Below are positions 1-10,100 of a DNA stretch of 64,000 nucleotides, in pieces. How positions within the stretch are numbered: position 1 is the stretch's first letter; each line of letters starts with the position of its first letter. Source of the DNA: Pseudoalteromonas ulvae UL12. GTDB taxonomy: Bacteria; Pseudomonadota; Gammaproteobacteria; Enterobacterales; Alteromonadaceae. Made by a program: the position numbers and the translations under genes. The stretch is from positions 682,001 to 746,000 of the forward strand of contig NZ_AQHJ01000023.1 of the NCBI RefSeq assembly GCF_014925405.1, written 5' to 3'. The notes under the pieces are model-generated. The model saw only the letters and a list, made by a program, of their open reading frames with translations. It did no database searches and was not told the origin of the DNA.

Positions 1-84
1 ATTAAACAAGACCTCCCAAAAATTTCGCGCTGCAGGATCGCGAGCAAACACACTATTTATGTCTTCTTTAATTCTTTCAAACAT
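1..84 (-). CDS. cysE: Serine O-acetyltransferase CysE, N-terminal fragment
   Basis: The reverse strand from 84 to the window edge encodes 28 residues beginning [20 protein letters not shown]. This matches the well-conserved N-terminus of bacterial CysE, which acetylates L-serine with acetyl-CoA in the first step of cysteine synthesis. Only the start lies in the window, so the catalytic left-handed beta-helix cannot be checked. The gene follows trmJ on the same strand after about 114 bases, an order common in gammaproteobacteria. Identification rests on the N-terminal match alone. Confidence 0.8.
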   Translation of the reverse strand, partial: MFERIKEDINSVFARDPAARNFWEVLFN

Positions 85-198
85 ACTGTAGCCCTTGGTG
101 GTTTCTTTGTGCTATCAAAGCATCACGGCATTGATCCACATTGATTGCATGCACAAAAATTATAAACAAGCTCTTATTTGCAACTACTTTACTACTCG

Positions 199-948
199 TT
201 ATTTATCAGATTCAGACTTATTAAGCTGCTTTTCTAATTTATCAACGGATGTCAACATGCCGCGTAGAATATTCAGCTCCATTTCTTCAGGACGAGCACG
301 GTTGAATAATCGGCGTAATTTGGTCATCACCATGCCGGGATGTTGCTTAATGATAAAGCCTGTTTTTTCGAGTGTTTTTTGTAAATGTTCGTAAAATAAC
401 TCTAATTGCTGAGAACTTGGATACACAGTTTCATCTTCAACAACGGGTTTATCTTGCTGTTGCAAAAATGCCATGCGCGTTTCATAACACAGAGTTTGCA
501 CCGCCATCGCGAGGTTTAAAGAGCTGTATTCAGGGTTGGCTGGAATGCAAACATGATAGTGACACATCTGTAATTCTTCATTTGTCAGCCCGCTGTTTTC
601 ACGACCAAATACCAGCGCTACCGGTCCATTTGCTGCTTCGTTTATGAGTTTTTCACCACATTCACGAGGTTCAACCATAGGCCAAGATAATGTACGTGAA
701 CGTGCACTTGTACCAATCACTAGCGAACAATCAGCAATAGCTTCTGCCAATGTATCAACCACGACTGCATTTCCAAGGACATCTGTCGCGCCCGCAGCAA
801 GTGCTGATGCATGGCTGTCGATTTGATTAACCGGATCAACTAAATATAACTTATCGATCCCCATGGTTTTCATTGCGCGTGCAGCCGAACCAATATTACC
901 GGTGTGCGAGGTATTGACTAAAACAATTCTAACTTCATTCAATAACAT
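199..948 (-). CDS. trmJ: tRNA (cytidine/uridine-2'-O-)-methyltransferase TrmJ
   Basis: A 249-residue SPOUT-class methyltransferase, near the usual length of TrmJ (about 245). TrmJ 2'-O-methylates nucleotide 32 in the anticodon loop of several tRNAs using SAM. Visible motifs are [19 protein letters not shown] near the start, [13 protein letters not shown] around 115-127 and [16 protein letters not shown] around 135-150, which form the SAM-binding trefoil knot. The C-terminal 80 residues are charged and probably helical. It is divergent from suhB and upstream of cysE, a conserved neighbourhood. Confidence 0.92.
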   Translation of the reverse strand: MLLNEVRIVLVNTSHTGNIGSAARAMKTMGIDKLYLVDPVNQIDSHASALAAGATDVLGNAVVVDTLAEAIADCSLVIGTSARSRTLSWPMVEPRECGEKLINEAANGPVALVFGRENSGLTNEELQMCHYHVCIPANPEYSSLNLAMAVQTLCYETRMAFLQQQDKPVVEDETVYPSSQQLELFYEHLQKTLEKTGFIIKQHPGMVMTKLRRLFNRARPEEMELNILRGMLTSVDKLEKQLNKSESDK

Positions 949-1088
949 TAACTTAAATACCCTAACTAAAATTTCTATCTCAATTCTAACACAAGGCTAT
1001 TGTAAACCACCAAACAGAATCGCCCTTCTGTGCGCTATTGCAGCAATTGACCGGTTAATTATTAATCAAAATAAAACTCTCTTTATGG

Positions 1089-1116
1089 TTTACTTTGCAA
1101 TAAAAATCGCTAGAAT
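1089..1116 (+). promoter_or_regulatory. Putative sigma-70 promoter of suhB
   Basis: A TTTACT hexamer (1089-1094) lies 16 bases before TAGAAT (1111-1116), about 50 bases upstream of the suhB start codon. Spacing and the -10 match are reasonable and the -35 is weak. This is inference by inspection only. Confidence 0.35.
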
Positions 1117-1168
1117 ACGCCGGCTGAAATGATTTGAATTTGTTCTTTTACAACCTATAGGTAATTCT

Positions 1169-1972
1169 ATGCATCCAATGTTAAACATTGCGGTTCGTGC
1201 TGCGCGTAATGCTGGTAAAGTAATTCTTCGCGCTTGTGAAGATTTAAGCAAACTTGAGATAACTCAAAAAGGCACTAATGACTTAGTGACCAATATCGAT
1301 AAAGAAGCAGAAGCAGTCATTCGTGACACAATTTTAAAAGCCTACCCAACACACTCAATTGTTGGCGAAGAACTCGGTGAACACAAAGGAACTGATAGCG
1401 ATAACCTATGGGTAATCGATCCAATTAACGGCACAACTAATTTCGTTAAAGGATTACCTCACTTTGCAGTTTCTGTTGCTTTAAAAGTCAAAGGCCGTAT
1501 CGAACAGGCTGTTATCTACGATCCAATCCGTGGTGAAGTATTCTCTGCTAGCCGTGGCCAAGGCGCACAACTTAACAGCAAACGTATCCGTGTGACTAAA
1601 TCAAATGATTTAGCAGGTACAGTATTAGCGACTACCGCCCCTTATCGTCATAAACAACACCTTGAAGCTTATAGCAAAGCGTTCAATGCTTTATTTGTTC
1701 ACGCGACTGATATCCGTAATGCAGGTTGTCCAGCTCTTGATTTAGCATATGTTGCAGCAGGACGTTCTGACGGTTATTTCGCAATCGGCTTAAAACCTTG
1801 GGAAAGCGCAGCAGGTGTGTTGATTCTAAAAGAAGCCGGTGGCATGGTCGTTGACTTTGCAGGTGGCAACAACGCTGATGTCAGCGGCAATATCGTTTGT
1901 GGTGGACCTAAACTATCACAAAGCATGGTAAAAGAAATGCGCCCTCATCTAACAGAGTCATTACTTCGTTAA
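1169..1972 (+). CDS. suhB: SuhB, inositol-monophosphatase family, with altered metal site
   Basis: A 267-residue homologue collinear with E. coli SuhB (same N-terminus MHPMLNIAVRAAR, same length and numbering). In E. coli SuhB is an inositol-1-phosphatase and also a partner of the Nus complex in rRNA transcription antitermination. The family metal motif DPxDGTTNF reads DPINGTTNF here (Asn87), and the second motif WDxAAG reads WESAAG (Glu212). The Glu67-Glu68 pair is kept. Loss of the second Asp in motif 1 should weaken or abolish phosphatase chemistry, while the RNA polymerase/Nus role need not depend on it; that is inference. The gene faces away from trmJ and ends at a bidirectional terminator. 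Confidence 0.9.
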   Translation: MHPMLNIAVRAARNAGKVILRACEDLSKLEITQKGTNDLVTNIDKEAEAVIRDTILKAYPTHSIVGEELGEHKGTDSDNLWVIDPINGTTNFVKGLPHFAVSVALKVKGRIEQAVIYDPIRGEVFSASRGQGAQLNSKRIRVTKSNDLAGTVLATTAPYRHKQHLEAYSKAFNALFVHATDIRNAGCPALDLAYVAAGRSDGYFAIGLKPWESAAGVLILKEAGGMVVDFAGGNNADVSGNIVCGGPKLSQSMVKEMRPHLTESLLR

Positions 1973-1996
1973 GTAATTGACCGTTAGTTGAATCAT

Positions 1997-2022
1997 AAAA
2001 AAGAGCCGATTGGCTCTTTTTT
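1997..2022. terminator. Bidirectional intrinsic terminator between suhB and the solute-binding gene
   Basis: An 11-bp inverted repeat (AAAAAAGAGCC / GGCTCTTTTTT) with a 4-base loop, bearing A and T tracts on both sides. It lies between convergent genes and overlaps the last bases of the reverse-strand gene, so it can serve both. Confidence 0.85.
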
Positions 2023-2878
2023 ATTGCCCTTCATTAGGTTGAAACCACAGCTCTTTGCGCATAAGTGGGGTTGTATCGGGTAAATTGGTATTTTCTAATT
2101 CAAAAACAAGACGTGAAGCTAAGTTCAACTGCGATAAAAAGTCTGCAAAGTACTGCTCAAAAATACGATTAAACTCACCATTTTGATGCATCATCAATAA
2201 CCCCTTTTCTAATGCTAAAGCAAGCTCAGGTTTATCTTGATTCACAAAAAAGTAAAAGGCGGTTGGATATTTTAATATAAGATGAGGCTCAATCATTAAT
2301 GGTAATGACTCTCTGACTGCTAACTCAGACTGCACTTCAATCACAGAGCGAGGAAAATAATCACCACGGCCACGCACCAATAATCCAAACATACTTTCAT
2401 AGTTAACATGCGGCATCACCGCATAGCCATTTTGCGTTAAAATTTTTGTATCAGGCCAGTCATGACCTTGCAGTGCACGAAGAGGTTTAAGCTGCTCTGG
2501 TGTGTTGATGGGTAGAAATTGCGCCGCCCTCGCTTCATTGATTAACAAAACGCGCCAACCAATTAGCCCTTTAAATAACGGCACTCGGATTGGGATGGCC
2601 AACTGTTCGCGTGCAGAGCTGGTCATGCTCCAATGAATATCCACTTTTCCTTGGCTTAACATTAATAACGTACGTTGTTGGTGCGGATGAACATCAATGT
2701 ATTGAAATTCTGCAGGATACTGCGCGGTTTTAAGCGCTTGGATTAATATCTTCGCAAGGTAGTCATCACGTTGATATAACACCCGTTGCTCTTGAGCTAC
2801 TTTGACAACTGTTGCATGCACTATCAGGCTATTAAACGCCCCCATCAGCGCCATTACCGCTAAGATATTTTTCATCAT
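2021..2878 (-). CDS. Periplasmic solute-binding-like protein (SBP_bac_3-type)
   Basis: A 285-residue protein with an N-terminal signal peptide (hydrophobic to about residue 22, ending near IVHA). The rest looks like a short periplasmic type-3 solute-binding domain: LAKILIQALKTAQYPAEF early, GKVDIHWSMTSSAREQLA around 75-92, and a C-terminal segment ALEKGLLMMHQNGEFNRIFEQYF typical of this fold. No ABC permease or ATPase is adjacent, so it may act as a stand-alone sensor or secreted binding protein. It follows the EAL-CBS-GGDEF gene on the same strand after about 80 bases, which could mean co-transcription. The ligand is unknown. Confidence 0.7.
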   Translation of the reverse strand: MMKNILAVMALMGAFNSLIVHATVVKVAQEQRVLYQRDDYLAKILIQALKTAQYPAEFQYIDVHPHQQRTLLMLSQGKVDIHWSMTSSAREQLAIPIRVPLFKGLIGWRVLLINEARAAQFLPINTPEQLKPLRALQGHDWPDTKILTQNGYAVMPHVNYESMFGLLVRGRGDYFPRSVIEVQSELAVRESLPLMIEPHLILKYPTAFYFFVNQDKPELALALEKGLLMMHQNGEFNRIFEQYFADFLSQLNLASRLVFELENTNLPDTTPLMRKELWFQPNEGQ

Positions 2879-2960
2879 ACTTGCTACCTTGCCTCTGTCT
2901 GCTAGTCAAAAATTAACCTGTTGAAAGGCAAAGGTAAAGGAGTATTTAGGGGTGATTGAT

Positions 2961-4751
2961 CTAATTTAGCCCACTCACACGTTCAACATCCATAGAAGGC
3001 ATAGATGGTTTACGGCGATTGCAGGTAAATAAATAACTTTGCCGATACCGTTTCGCTTCTTTTTTTGCATCAGTCGCTAACGCAGAAACTTGATGGCTAT
3101 TTTCACAATACTGCAAATCTGGATTCACTAAACCAATAGAAAGAGTCAGCAAAGGCACAAATTGCTTTTGCCCTTCGCGGTTTGTAGCCCAATAACCTCC
3201 GGCTTCAATGTGTGTTGGAGTAAAAAACGATTGCGATTGATGCTCAAACTTTTCAATAATATCCCGGCAGATTTGCTGCGCCCCATCATGATCAAAAATG
3301 ACCATAAAATCATCACCACCAATATGGCCAACAAACCCTTCACTTTCTTTTGTGCATTCTCTAATCACATTGGCTAATAATTTTATGACGGCATCCCCAC
3401 TTGCGTAACCGTATAAATCATTAAATTGCTTGAAGTGGTTTAAATCGACATATGCAAGATGAAATGAAGTTTGATGTTTGATCCGTTGCTCTATCGATTC
3501 TGTGATCGCAACATTACCCGGTAGCATAGTCAGTGGGTTGGCATGCTGTGCGTGACGAACTTTTTGATCCGTAATATGTTTAAGTATCTTGCGAAGTGGT
3601 ACTAACCCGCGATATTCACCTAATTCGGTGACCACTATGTGGCGGCGAATATCAAAATCAAAGTCCGTTATTTGCTGACTCACGACATCCAGCGACTGAT
3701 GGGTATCAACAATCAAAGGCTGCGGCTCCATCACAGTCAACACACTTTTTTTACCATATAAAGCTTGACCATAAGGCGCGGCAAATATTTCTGCGAGTTG
3801 ATCGCGATGGATCATACCTATTGGCTGCCTCTGCGCGTTCAATACCGCTAAACTGGTTAGGCTTTTATCGCGCTCAAAGTTATTTTGCACCTGCTGACAT
3901 GAACACGAATCCAATAACGTTGGATAGCACTCAACCAAAGAGCCTATCAGTTGGTAATTATCAAGCTCACTGGCCTTGCTTTTAAACTTTGCATGATGGA
4001 ACAAGTGTTGATTAAACGTTTTTGAAGGTTTGGCTGTTGGTCGCTCCAATAAATAACCCTGCGCGAAAACAATGCCTAATTCGAGCAATAATTGCAGTTC
4101 ATGATCATGTTCAATCCCCTCTGCTATCACCGCTGTATTCGTTGCCTTAGCAAGCTCAATAATGGATTTTAAAAACTCTTTTTTAACCACGCTTTGATGA
4201 CAGTGATCGATAAAATATTTATCTATTTTAACAATATCCGGGTTGAGTTCTGACCACTTGCGCAGCCCAGAATGCCCAGCACCTAAATCATCAATGGCAA
4301 TGGTAAAACCTAAATCTCGATAATAAGCCAAAGTTTGTTGTAATAATTGCGGGTTATCGACTTCATGCTGTTCAGTCACCTCAATCACCACTTGGGATGC
4401 TTTTAGCCCATACGCTTCAATAAGCTGGAGCGTTTCACCTTTTTTATGGCAGGGATCCAGAAGCGTGCGAGGGCTCACATTTAAAAATAACTGACCTTGC
4501 AACTGTAATTGCGCAAAGTTTTTAATTGCAGTACGTCGGCAGAGTAACTCTAACTCAGCGACCTTCCCAAACTGCTCTGCAGCTTGAAAGAGCGTGATCG
4601 GCATTTCAAAATCATGCCCTTTTGGCCCTCGAGAAAGCGCTTCATATCCTAAAATTGTTTTGTTAGATAGATCAAAAATAGGTTGAAATACCGTGCTAAT
4701 TGTTTGCTCAAACAACAGAGTTGTTAGCTTTTGTTGGTCAGTCACATTCAT
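2961..4751 (-). CDS. EAL-CBS-GGDEF cyclic-di-GMP turnover protein
   Basis: A 596-residue soluble protein with no membrane segment. Order of domains: EAL phosphodiesterase (about 15-240), a pair of CBS-like segments (about 270-395), and a C-terminal GGDEF domain (about 400-575). The EAL domain keeps its catalytic set: YEALSRG, NVSPRT, VIEVTEQ, IDDLGAG, VKIDK, AEGIE and AQGYLL, so c-di-GMP hydrolysis is likely. The GGDEF signature reads GGDDF, a conservative change that may lower cyclase activity. CBS pairs often bind adenine nucleotides, so energy status could tune it (inference). EAL-first order is the reverse of most dual-domain proteins. The start has GGAG upstream. Confidence 0.85.
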   Translation of the reverse strand: MNVTDQQKLTTLLFEQTISTVFQPIFDLSNKTILGYEALSRGPKGHDFEMPITLFQAAEQFGKVAELELLCRRTAIKNFAQLQLQGQLFLNVSPRTLLDPCHKKGETLQLIEAYGLKASQVVIEVTEQHEVDNPQLLQQTLAYYRDLGFTIAIDDLGAGHSGLRKWSELNPDIVKIDKYFIDHCHQSVVKKEFLKSIIELAKATNTAVIAEGIEHDHELQLLLELGIVFAQGYLLERPTAKPSKTFNQHLFHHAKFKSKASELDNYQLIGSLVECYPTLLDSCSCQQVQNNFERDKSLTSLAVLNAQRQPIGMIHRDQLAEIFAAPYGQALYGKKSVLTVMEPQPLIVDTHQSLDVVSQQITDFDFDIRRHIVVTELGEYRGLVPLRKILKHITDQKVRHAQHANPLTMLPGNVAITESIEQRIKHQTSFHLAYVDLNHFKQFNDLYGYASGDAVIKLLANVIRECTKESEGFVGHIGGDDFMVIFDHDGAQQICRDIIEKFEHQSQSFFTPTHIEAGGYWATNREGQKQFVPLLTLSIGLVNPDLQYCENSHQVSALATDAKKEAKRYRQSYLFTCNRRKPSMPSMDVERVSGLN

Positions 4752-4816
4752 TACCTATTACTCCTACACCTGCAATGAAGCCCGAATGTATCAGCAGATA
4801 ATGACAATTTTATGGC

Positions 4817-4838
4817 AAAAAAAAGAGCCTTGCGGCTC
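4817..4838 (-). terminator. Intrinsic terminator after the 4862-5392 lipoprotein gene
   Basis: GAGCC / GGCTC (4825-4829 and 4834-4838) with a 4-base loop. Read on the minus strand it is followed by eight U residues. It sits just after the lipoprotein stop codon, upstream of the EAL-CBS-GGDEF gene. Confidence 0.75.
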
Positions 4839-4861
4839 ATTTAATTTCTTTTAAAAGGTGA

Positions 4862-5392
4862 TTAACCTTTTCCTAACACTGTCTCAACCTGAGAGAAGTG
4901 CGCTAATACTTCAATTAGCTCATGCTCGGCTTTTTCACGCAATGCCGGATCACTCAAACCTAGTTTAGCCATCGCCTGTACTGTTGCTGGGTGAACTAAT
5001 AAATCTTTAGCGTGATAACAATTTGGATCGCTAAATTTAGGCAATTTTCCATCGGCATGATAGCCGCTTTCAATTTCTTCAAGCGGTAAAGTATGGATAG
5101 TATCAGCAGCAGCTGTTAAAGCACCTAAATACTCCTTACATTGAGGATACACAACAATAAAATCATCAATAATGACTTTTGAGATATCAACAAGCGTTTT
5201 AGCATGAAGCTCAACTTCAGAATCTTGCTTAGCCGATTTAATCAACGCCACTAACTCTTTTGTAGCTGTTTTATAAATATCAAGCTGAGAGAGTTGATTA
5301 ATTTGTTCAGTACTGGCCACAGGTGTTGGCTCACTACAAGCTGTTAACGTCATTGCGAACATCAAAGGAAAGAGTTTTTTCATTTTAGACAC
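4862..5392 (-). CDS. Putative lipoprotein, probably iron-regulated, function unknown
   Basis: A 176-residue protein with a lipoprotein signal: KKLFPLMFAMTLTAC gives a lipobox at LTAC (Cys about 19), followed by Ser-Glu, which does not suggest inner-membrane retention. The mature part is mostly helical and acidic, with conserved-looking cysteines in YPQCKEYLGAL and SDPNCYHAKDLLVHPATV. No named domain was recognised. A Fur-box-like site lies just upstream of the start, so low iron may induce it (inference). It has its own terminator and appears monocistronic. Confidence 0.65.
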   Translation of the reverse strand: MSKMKKLFPLMFAMTLTACSEPTPVASTEQINQLSQLDIYKTATKELVALIKSAKQDSEVELHAKTLVDISKVIIDDFIVVYPQCKEYLGALTAAADTIHTLPLEEIESGYHADGKLPKFSDPNCYHAKDLLVHPATVQAMAKLGLSDPALREKAEHELIEVLAHFSQVETVLGKG

Positions 5393-5403
5393 TTAATGTT
5401 ATT

Positions 5404-5422
5404 GAGAATGGTTTTCATTATT
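5404..5422 (-). promoter_or_regulatory. Putative Fur box upstream of the lipoprotein gene
   Basis: GAGAATGGTTTTCATTATT matches 14 of 19 positions of the classical Fur consensus GATAATGATAATCATTATC, including the AATG and CATTAT arms. It lies about 12-30 bases before the start codon at 5392, where bound repressor would block transcription. Found by inspection, not by a scored matrix. Confidence 0.5.
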
Positions 5423-5493
5423 ACAAATAAAATTATTATTTGCACTCACTAAATATCAACCATAGACAAGTTCTGTCTGATTAACGAACATAA

Positions 5494-5523
5494 AAAATGC
5501 CACTCCAAATGAAGTGGCATTTT
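5494..5523 (-). terminator. Intrinsic terminator of the yajC-secD-secF block
   Basis: An 11-bp perfect inverted repeat (AAAATGCCACT / AGTGGCATTTT) with an 8-base loop lies just beyond the secF stop codon. The minus-strand reading ends in a U tract. Confidence 0.8.
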
Positions 5524-5545
5524 AGGAGCGAATTACACAATACCC

Positions 5546-6493
5546 TTACGGCATATTATCAAATTCAGCCCCTTCTTTTTCGACTTCAACAGGGATGAGA
5601 TCTTCTTTACTGATCCCCATGCTGATCGCAACGGAGCTGGCAACATAAACTGAAGAGTATGTACCAATAAAAACACCAAATAAAAGTGCTGTCGCGAAAC
5701 CATGAATAATCTGTCCACCCCAAACAAACAATGCAACCAATACTAGTAACGTAGTAATTGATGTTACTAGTGTACGATTTAATGTTTGTGTTAAAGAGAT
5801 ATTGATAATTTCAATGGTATCGTCAATGCGAACTTTACGAAAGTTTTCGCGGATACGATCAGAAACAACAATCGTATCATTGAGCGAGTAACCGATTACC
5901 GCCAAAATGGCCGCAAGCACGGTTAAGTCAAACTCAAGGCCTAATATAGAAAATAAACCCATCGTAATAATAACGTCGTGAGCAAGTGCGGCGACCGCGC
6001 CTACAGCAAAACGCCATTCAAAACGCATCGCAACATAAATAAGGATACAGATTAGGGCTGTTAGCATTGCTAGGCCACCCTGCTCTTTTAAGTCCTCACC
6101 CACACTTGGGCCAACAAACTCAATGCGACGCATTTGTGCATCGGGGTATTGAGTTTGAATCGCGGCCATCATGTCATTACCAATCATCGCAGCTGATACT
6201 TCAGCACCACGAGGGGCTAAACGTACAAGCACTTCTTGGCTTGAACCAAATAACTGCACAGACGCATCTGCAAAGCCGTTTTCAGCCAACGCAGCACGGA
6301 CTTTGTCAATTTGCGCAGGCTGTGCAAAACCGACTTCAACCGCGGTACCACCAGTAAAATCAAGGCCAAAATTTAAGCCTCGTACTGACATAGACACAAT
6401 CGATGCGATAATCAATAACGCAGAAAATGCCATGGTCAACTTACGAATGGACATGAAATTTAAGGTATCTTTAATTTTTAATAATTGCATCAT
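5546..6493 (-). CDS. secF: Protein translocase subunit SecF
   Basis: A 315-residue inner-membrane protein of normal SecF length. SecF works with SecD to use the ion gradient to pull proteins out of the SecYEG channel on the periplasmic side. Visible: a first membrane segment (about 18-37) followed by the FGLDFTGGTAVEVGF signature, a periplasmic domain to about 125, then five membrane segments including DVIITMGLFSILG and VIGYSLNDTIVVSDRIREN near 200-215, the conserved SecD/F transmembrane motif. It begins six bases after secD, so translation is probably coupled. Confidence 0.96.
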   Translation of the reverse strand: MMQLLKIKDTLNFMSIRKLTMAFSALLIIASIVSMSVRGLNFGLDFTGGTAVEVGFAQPAQIDKVRAALAENGFADASVQLFGSSQEVLVRLAPRGAEVSAAMIGNDMMAAIQTQYPDAQMRRIEFVGPSVGEDLKEQGGLAMLTALICILIYVAMRFEWRFAVGAVAALAHDVIITMGLFSILGLEFDLTVLAAILAVIGYSLNDTIVVSDRIRENFRKVRIDDTIEIINISLTQTLNRTLVTSITTLLVLVALFVWGGQIIHGFATALLFGVFIGTYSSVYVASSVAISMGISKEDLIPVEVEKEGAEFDNMP

Positions 6494-6499
6494 CGACCC

Positions 6500-8359
6500 T
6501 TAAATAGAAAGTTTATCTAGGCGCTTACCACCTAGTACTAAGTTGATTACCGCACGAGTACCGACAATTGCAGTAAACATCGAAGTAACAATACCTATTG
6601 CCAACGTAACCGCAAAGCCAGCAATCGGGCCAGTACCGACAGCGAACAAAATAATCGCCGCTATTAGTGTAGTGATATTGGCATCAAAAATAGTACTAAA
6701 GGCGCTGTCGTAACCAAAGTGAATCGCTTGCTGAGGACTGCGTCCTTCTGCTAACTCTTCTCGGATACGCTCAAATATAAGCACATTGGCATCAACAGCC
6801 ATACCGACTGTTAATACGATACCGGCAATCCCCGGAAGCGTTAATGCTGCACCTGGAATTAACGACATCACACCTACAATCAAGACCAAGTTAGCCGCCA
6901 GCGCTAAGTTAGCAACCAGACCAAATCCTTTATAGTAAATAAGCATAAAGGTCAGAACGAATATAAAGCCAAGTACCACAGCGGTGAGACCTTTTTCGAT
7001 ATTCTCAGCACCTAAGCTTGGTCCAACTGTACGCTCTTCAACAATTTGAATTGGCGCCACTAACGCACCAGCTCGAAGTAACATACTTAAGTTATGCGCT
7101 TCAGCTGGGTTATCAATTCCGGTAATACGGAACGAACGCCCTAATCGAGCTTGAATCGTTGCGACATTGATGACTTCTTCAATCTTGATTGGCGGCAGAG
7201 CTTTACCATTTTCATCTACTTTGCCTGACGGCTTATATTCAGTGAAGACAGTTGCCATGCGTTTACCAATTGCTCCTTTAGTAAATGCAGCCATTTTTGA
7301 GCCACCTTTACTATCGAGTGAAATATTCACTTGAGGGCGTTGATATTCATCCATACCAGATTGCGCACCAGTAATATGCGTTCCCGCAAGAATAAGGCGC
7401 TTTTTCAGTAACACTGGGTAGCCTTGGCGAGCCATGATAATTTCAGAGCCCGGTGGCACTCGTCCAGCCGCGGCATCACGCACATCAGCTGATTCATCCA
7501 CTTCACGGAACTCAAGTGTCGCCGTCGCCCCTAAAATTTCTTTGGCTCGTGCAGTATCTTGAATACCCGGTAATTGCACAATAATGCGACCCGCGGCTTG
7601 CTGACGCTGAACGATCGGCTCTGCAACACCAATTTGATTTACACGGTTACGAATAATGGTTTCATTTTGCTTGATAGCATAATCGCGAGTGGCCTGCACT
7701 TTTTGATCGCTCATGCTCGCAACCAAACCGAACTCATTGCTACGATCATCAGCAAAAATCAGATCGCGGTAACGGCCTTTTAAGAAACGTTCAGCTTCAT
7801 CTTTTGTTTCTTGGTCACGTAAAACAATTTGAATTTCAGCAGAGCCCGAAACACGACGCACTGTTTTATAGCGAATTTTCTCTTCTCGAAGATCACTGCG
7901 GAAATCTTGATGCATTTGTTCAAGTGTGTTTTCCATTGCAGTATCCATATCCACTTCCATAGTGAAGTGAACACCACCACTTAAATCCAGACCCAACTTC
8001 ATGGGCGCACCACCTAAGCTTTTTAACCACTCAGGGGTTGAAGGTGACATGCTAATCGCAGAGATATAACCAGTACCTAAGCTATCTCGTAATAAATCTT
8101 GCGCTTGTAATTGTGTTTCAACACTTTTAAAACGCACTAATACCTGATCGTTTTCAAGTACTGTTGATTTAACTTCTAAATTGTTTTCTTTTAATACGGT
8201 ATTGATTTTATCTAATACAGCTAAATCAGCGCTTGCTCCACGTACTCCAGAAACTTGTATGGCCGGATCACGACCATACATATTTGGAGTGGCATACAAC
8301 AAGCCTGCAGCCAATACTACTAAAACCAATAAGTACTTCCATACAGGGTACTTATTCAC
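6500..8359 (-). CDS. secD: Protein translocase subunit SecD
   Basis: A 619-residue inner-membrane protein matching the length of gammaproteobacterial SecD. One membrane segment lies at about 7-24, then the large periplasmic P1 region containing [14 protein letters not shown] (about 122-135), and a C-terminal group of five membrane segments from about 450 with [21 protein letters not shown] near 520-540, the conserved ion-coupling region. It sits between yajC and secF on one transcript. With SecF it forms the accessory complex driving late steps of Sec export. Confidence 0.97.
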   Translation of the reverse strand: MNKYPVWKYLLVLVVLAAGLLYATPNMYGRDPAIQVSGVRGASADLAVLDKINTVLKENNLEVKSTVLENDQVLVRFKSVETQLQAQDLLRDSLGTGYISAISMSPSTPEWLKSLGGAPMKLGLDLSGGVHFTMEVDMDTAMENTLEQMHQDFRSDLREEKIRYKTVRRVSGSAEIQIVLRDQETKDEAERFLKGRYRDLIFADDRSNEFGLVASMSDQKVQATRDYAIKQNETIIRNRVNQIGVAEPIVQRQQAAGRIIVQLPGIQDTARAKEILGATATLEFREVDESADVRDAAAGRVPPGSEIIMARQGYPVLLKKRLILAGTHITGAQSGMDEYQRPQVNISLDSKGGSKMAAFTKGAIGKRMATVFTEYKPSGKVDENGKALPPIKIEEVINVATIQARLGRSFRITGIDNPAEAHNLSMLLRAGALVAPIQIVEERTVGPSLGAENIEKGLTAVVLGFIFVLTFMLIYYKGFGLVANLALAANLVLIVGVMSLIPGAALTLPGIAGIVLTVGMAVDANVLIFERIREELAEGRSPQQAIHFGYDSAFSTIFDANITTLIAAIILFAVGTGPIAGFAVTLAIGIVTSMFTAIVGTRAVINLVLGGKRLDKLSI

Positions 8360-8383
8360 GGTTTACGTCCTTTATTATTGTTT

Positions 8384-8719
8384 TTATAGCGCTTTCATTG
8401 TGCCTTTTGGCAATACAGCTGAAACAGCTGCTTTTTGTACTGTTACTTGAGTTTGATCATTAAGCGCAATGACTACAAAATCTTTATCATCAGCAACTTT
8501 TGAGATTTTACCCACTAAGCCACCCGTTGTAAGTACTTCGTCACCTTTACTTAACGCGCCCATTAAATCTTTGTGATCTTTAACACGCTTGGCCTGTGGA
8601 CGATAAATTAAGAAATAAAACACTAAACCAAAGATGGCTAGCATGATTAACATTTCCATACCACCACCGGCTGGAGCTGGTGCATCTGCGGCATAAGCAC
8701 TTGATATAAATAAACTCAT
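8384..8719 (-). CDS. yajC: Sec translocase accessory protein YajC
   Basis: A 111-residue single-pass inner-membrane protein. An Ala/Gly-rich N-terminus is followed by one membrane helix (about 23-42, MLIMLAIFGLVFYFLIYRP) and a cytoplasmic tail with the family segment RPQAKRVKDHKDLMGALSKGDEVLTTGG. YajC associates with SecDF; its exact role is modest. It is between tgt and secD, the usual order. Confidence 0.95.
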   Translation of the reverse strand: MSLFISSAYAADAPAPAGGGMEMLIMLAIFGLVFYFLIYRPQAKRVKDHKDLMGALSKGDEVLTTGGLVGKISKVADDKDFVVIALNDQTQVTVQKAAVSAVLPKGTMKAL

Positions 8720-8759
8720 AACTTCCTCTTAATACTAAAATATAATTTTTTATTAGGTT

Positions 8760-9923
<1,164 letters not shown>

Positions 9924-10058
9924 TCAATCGGGCAAAATCCGCTGATTTAGCCAACAATTCGCGTTAAAAATAATCGAGCGATTCTACATGGTTTGCAAAT
10001 TTATTGCTATTGATATGAGGCCAAGCTCAAGGATTTAAAGAGCTCAAAAGGAAGTTTT

Positions 10059-10085
10059 TACCAAGTGGCATTGCGCCACTTGGTA
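10059..10085. terminator. Perfect inverted repeat after queA, possible terminator or stem-loop
   Basis: An 11-bp perfect stem (TACCAAGTGGC / GCCACTTGGTA) with a 5-base loop lies about 15 bases past the queA stop. On the minus strand it is followed by A residues and only later a short T run, so it is a poor classical terminator. It might instead stabilise the queA mRNA end. Confidence 0.45.
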
Positions 10086-10100
10086 TCAGAGCTATAGTGC

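Noticed and set aside
372..826. Open frames on the plus strand opposite trmJ
   Set aside because: They lie wholly antisense to a well-supported gene, lack ribosome sites and resemble no family.
10059..10085. Strong terminator of the queA-tgt operon
   Set aside because: The stem is perfect but lacks a U tract on either strand right after it, and tgt continues in the same direction; kept only as a possible stem-loop.
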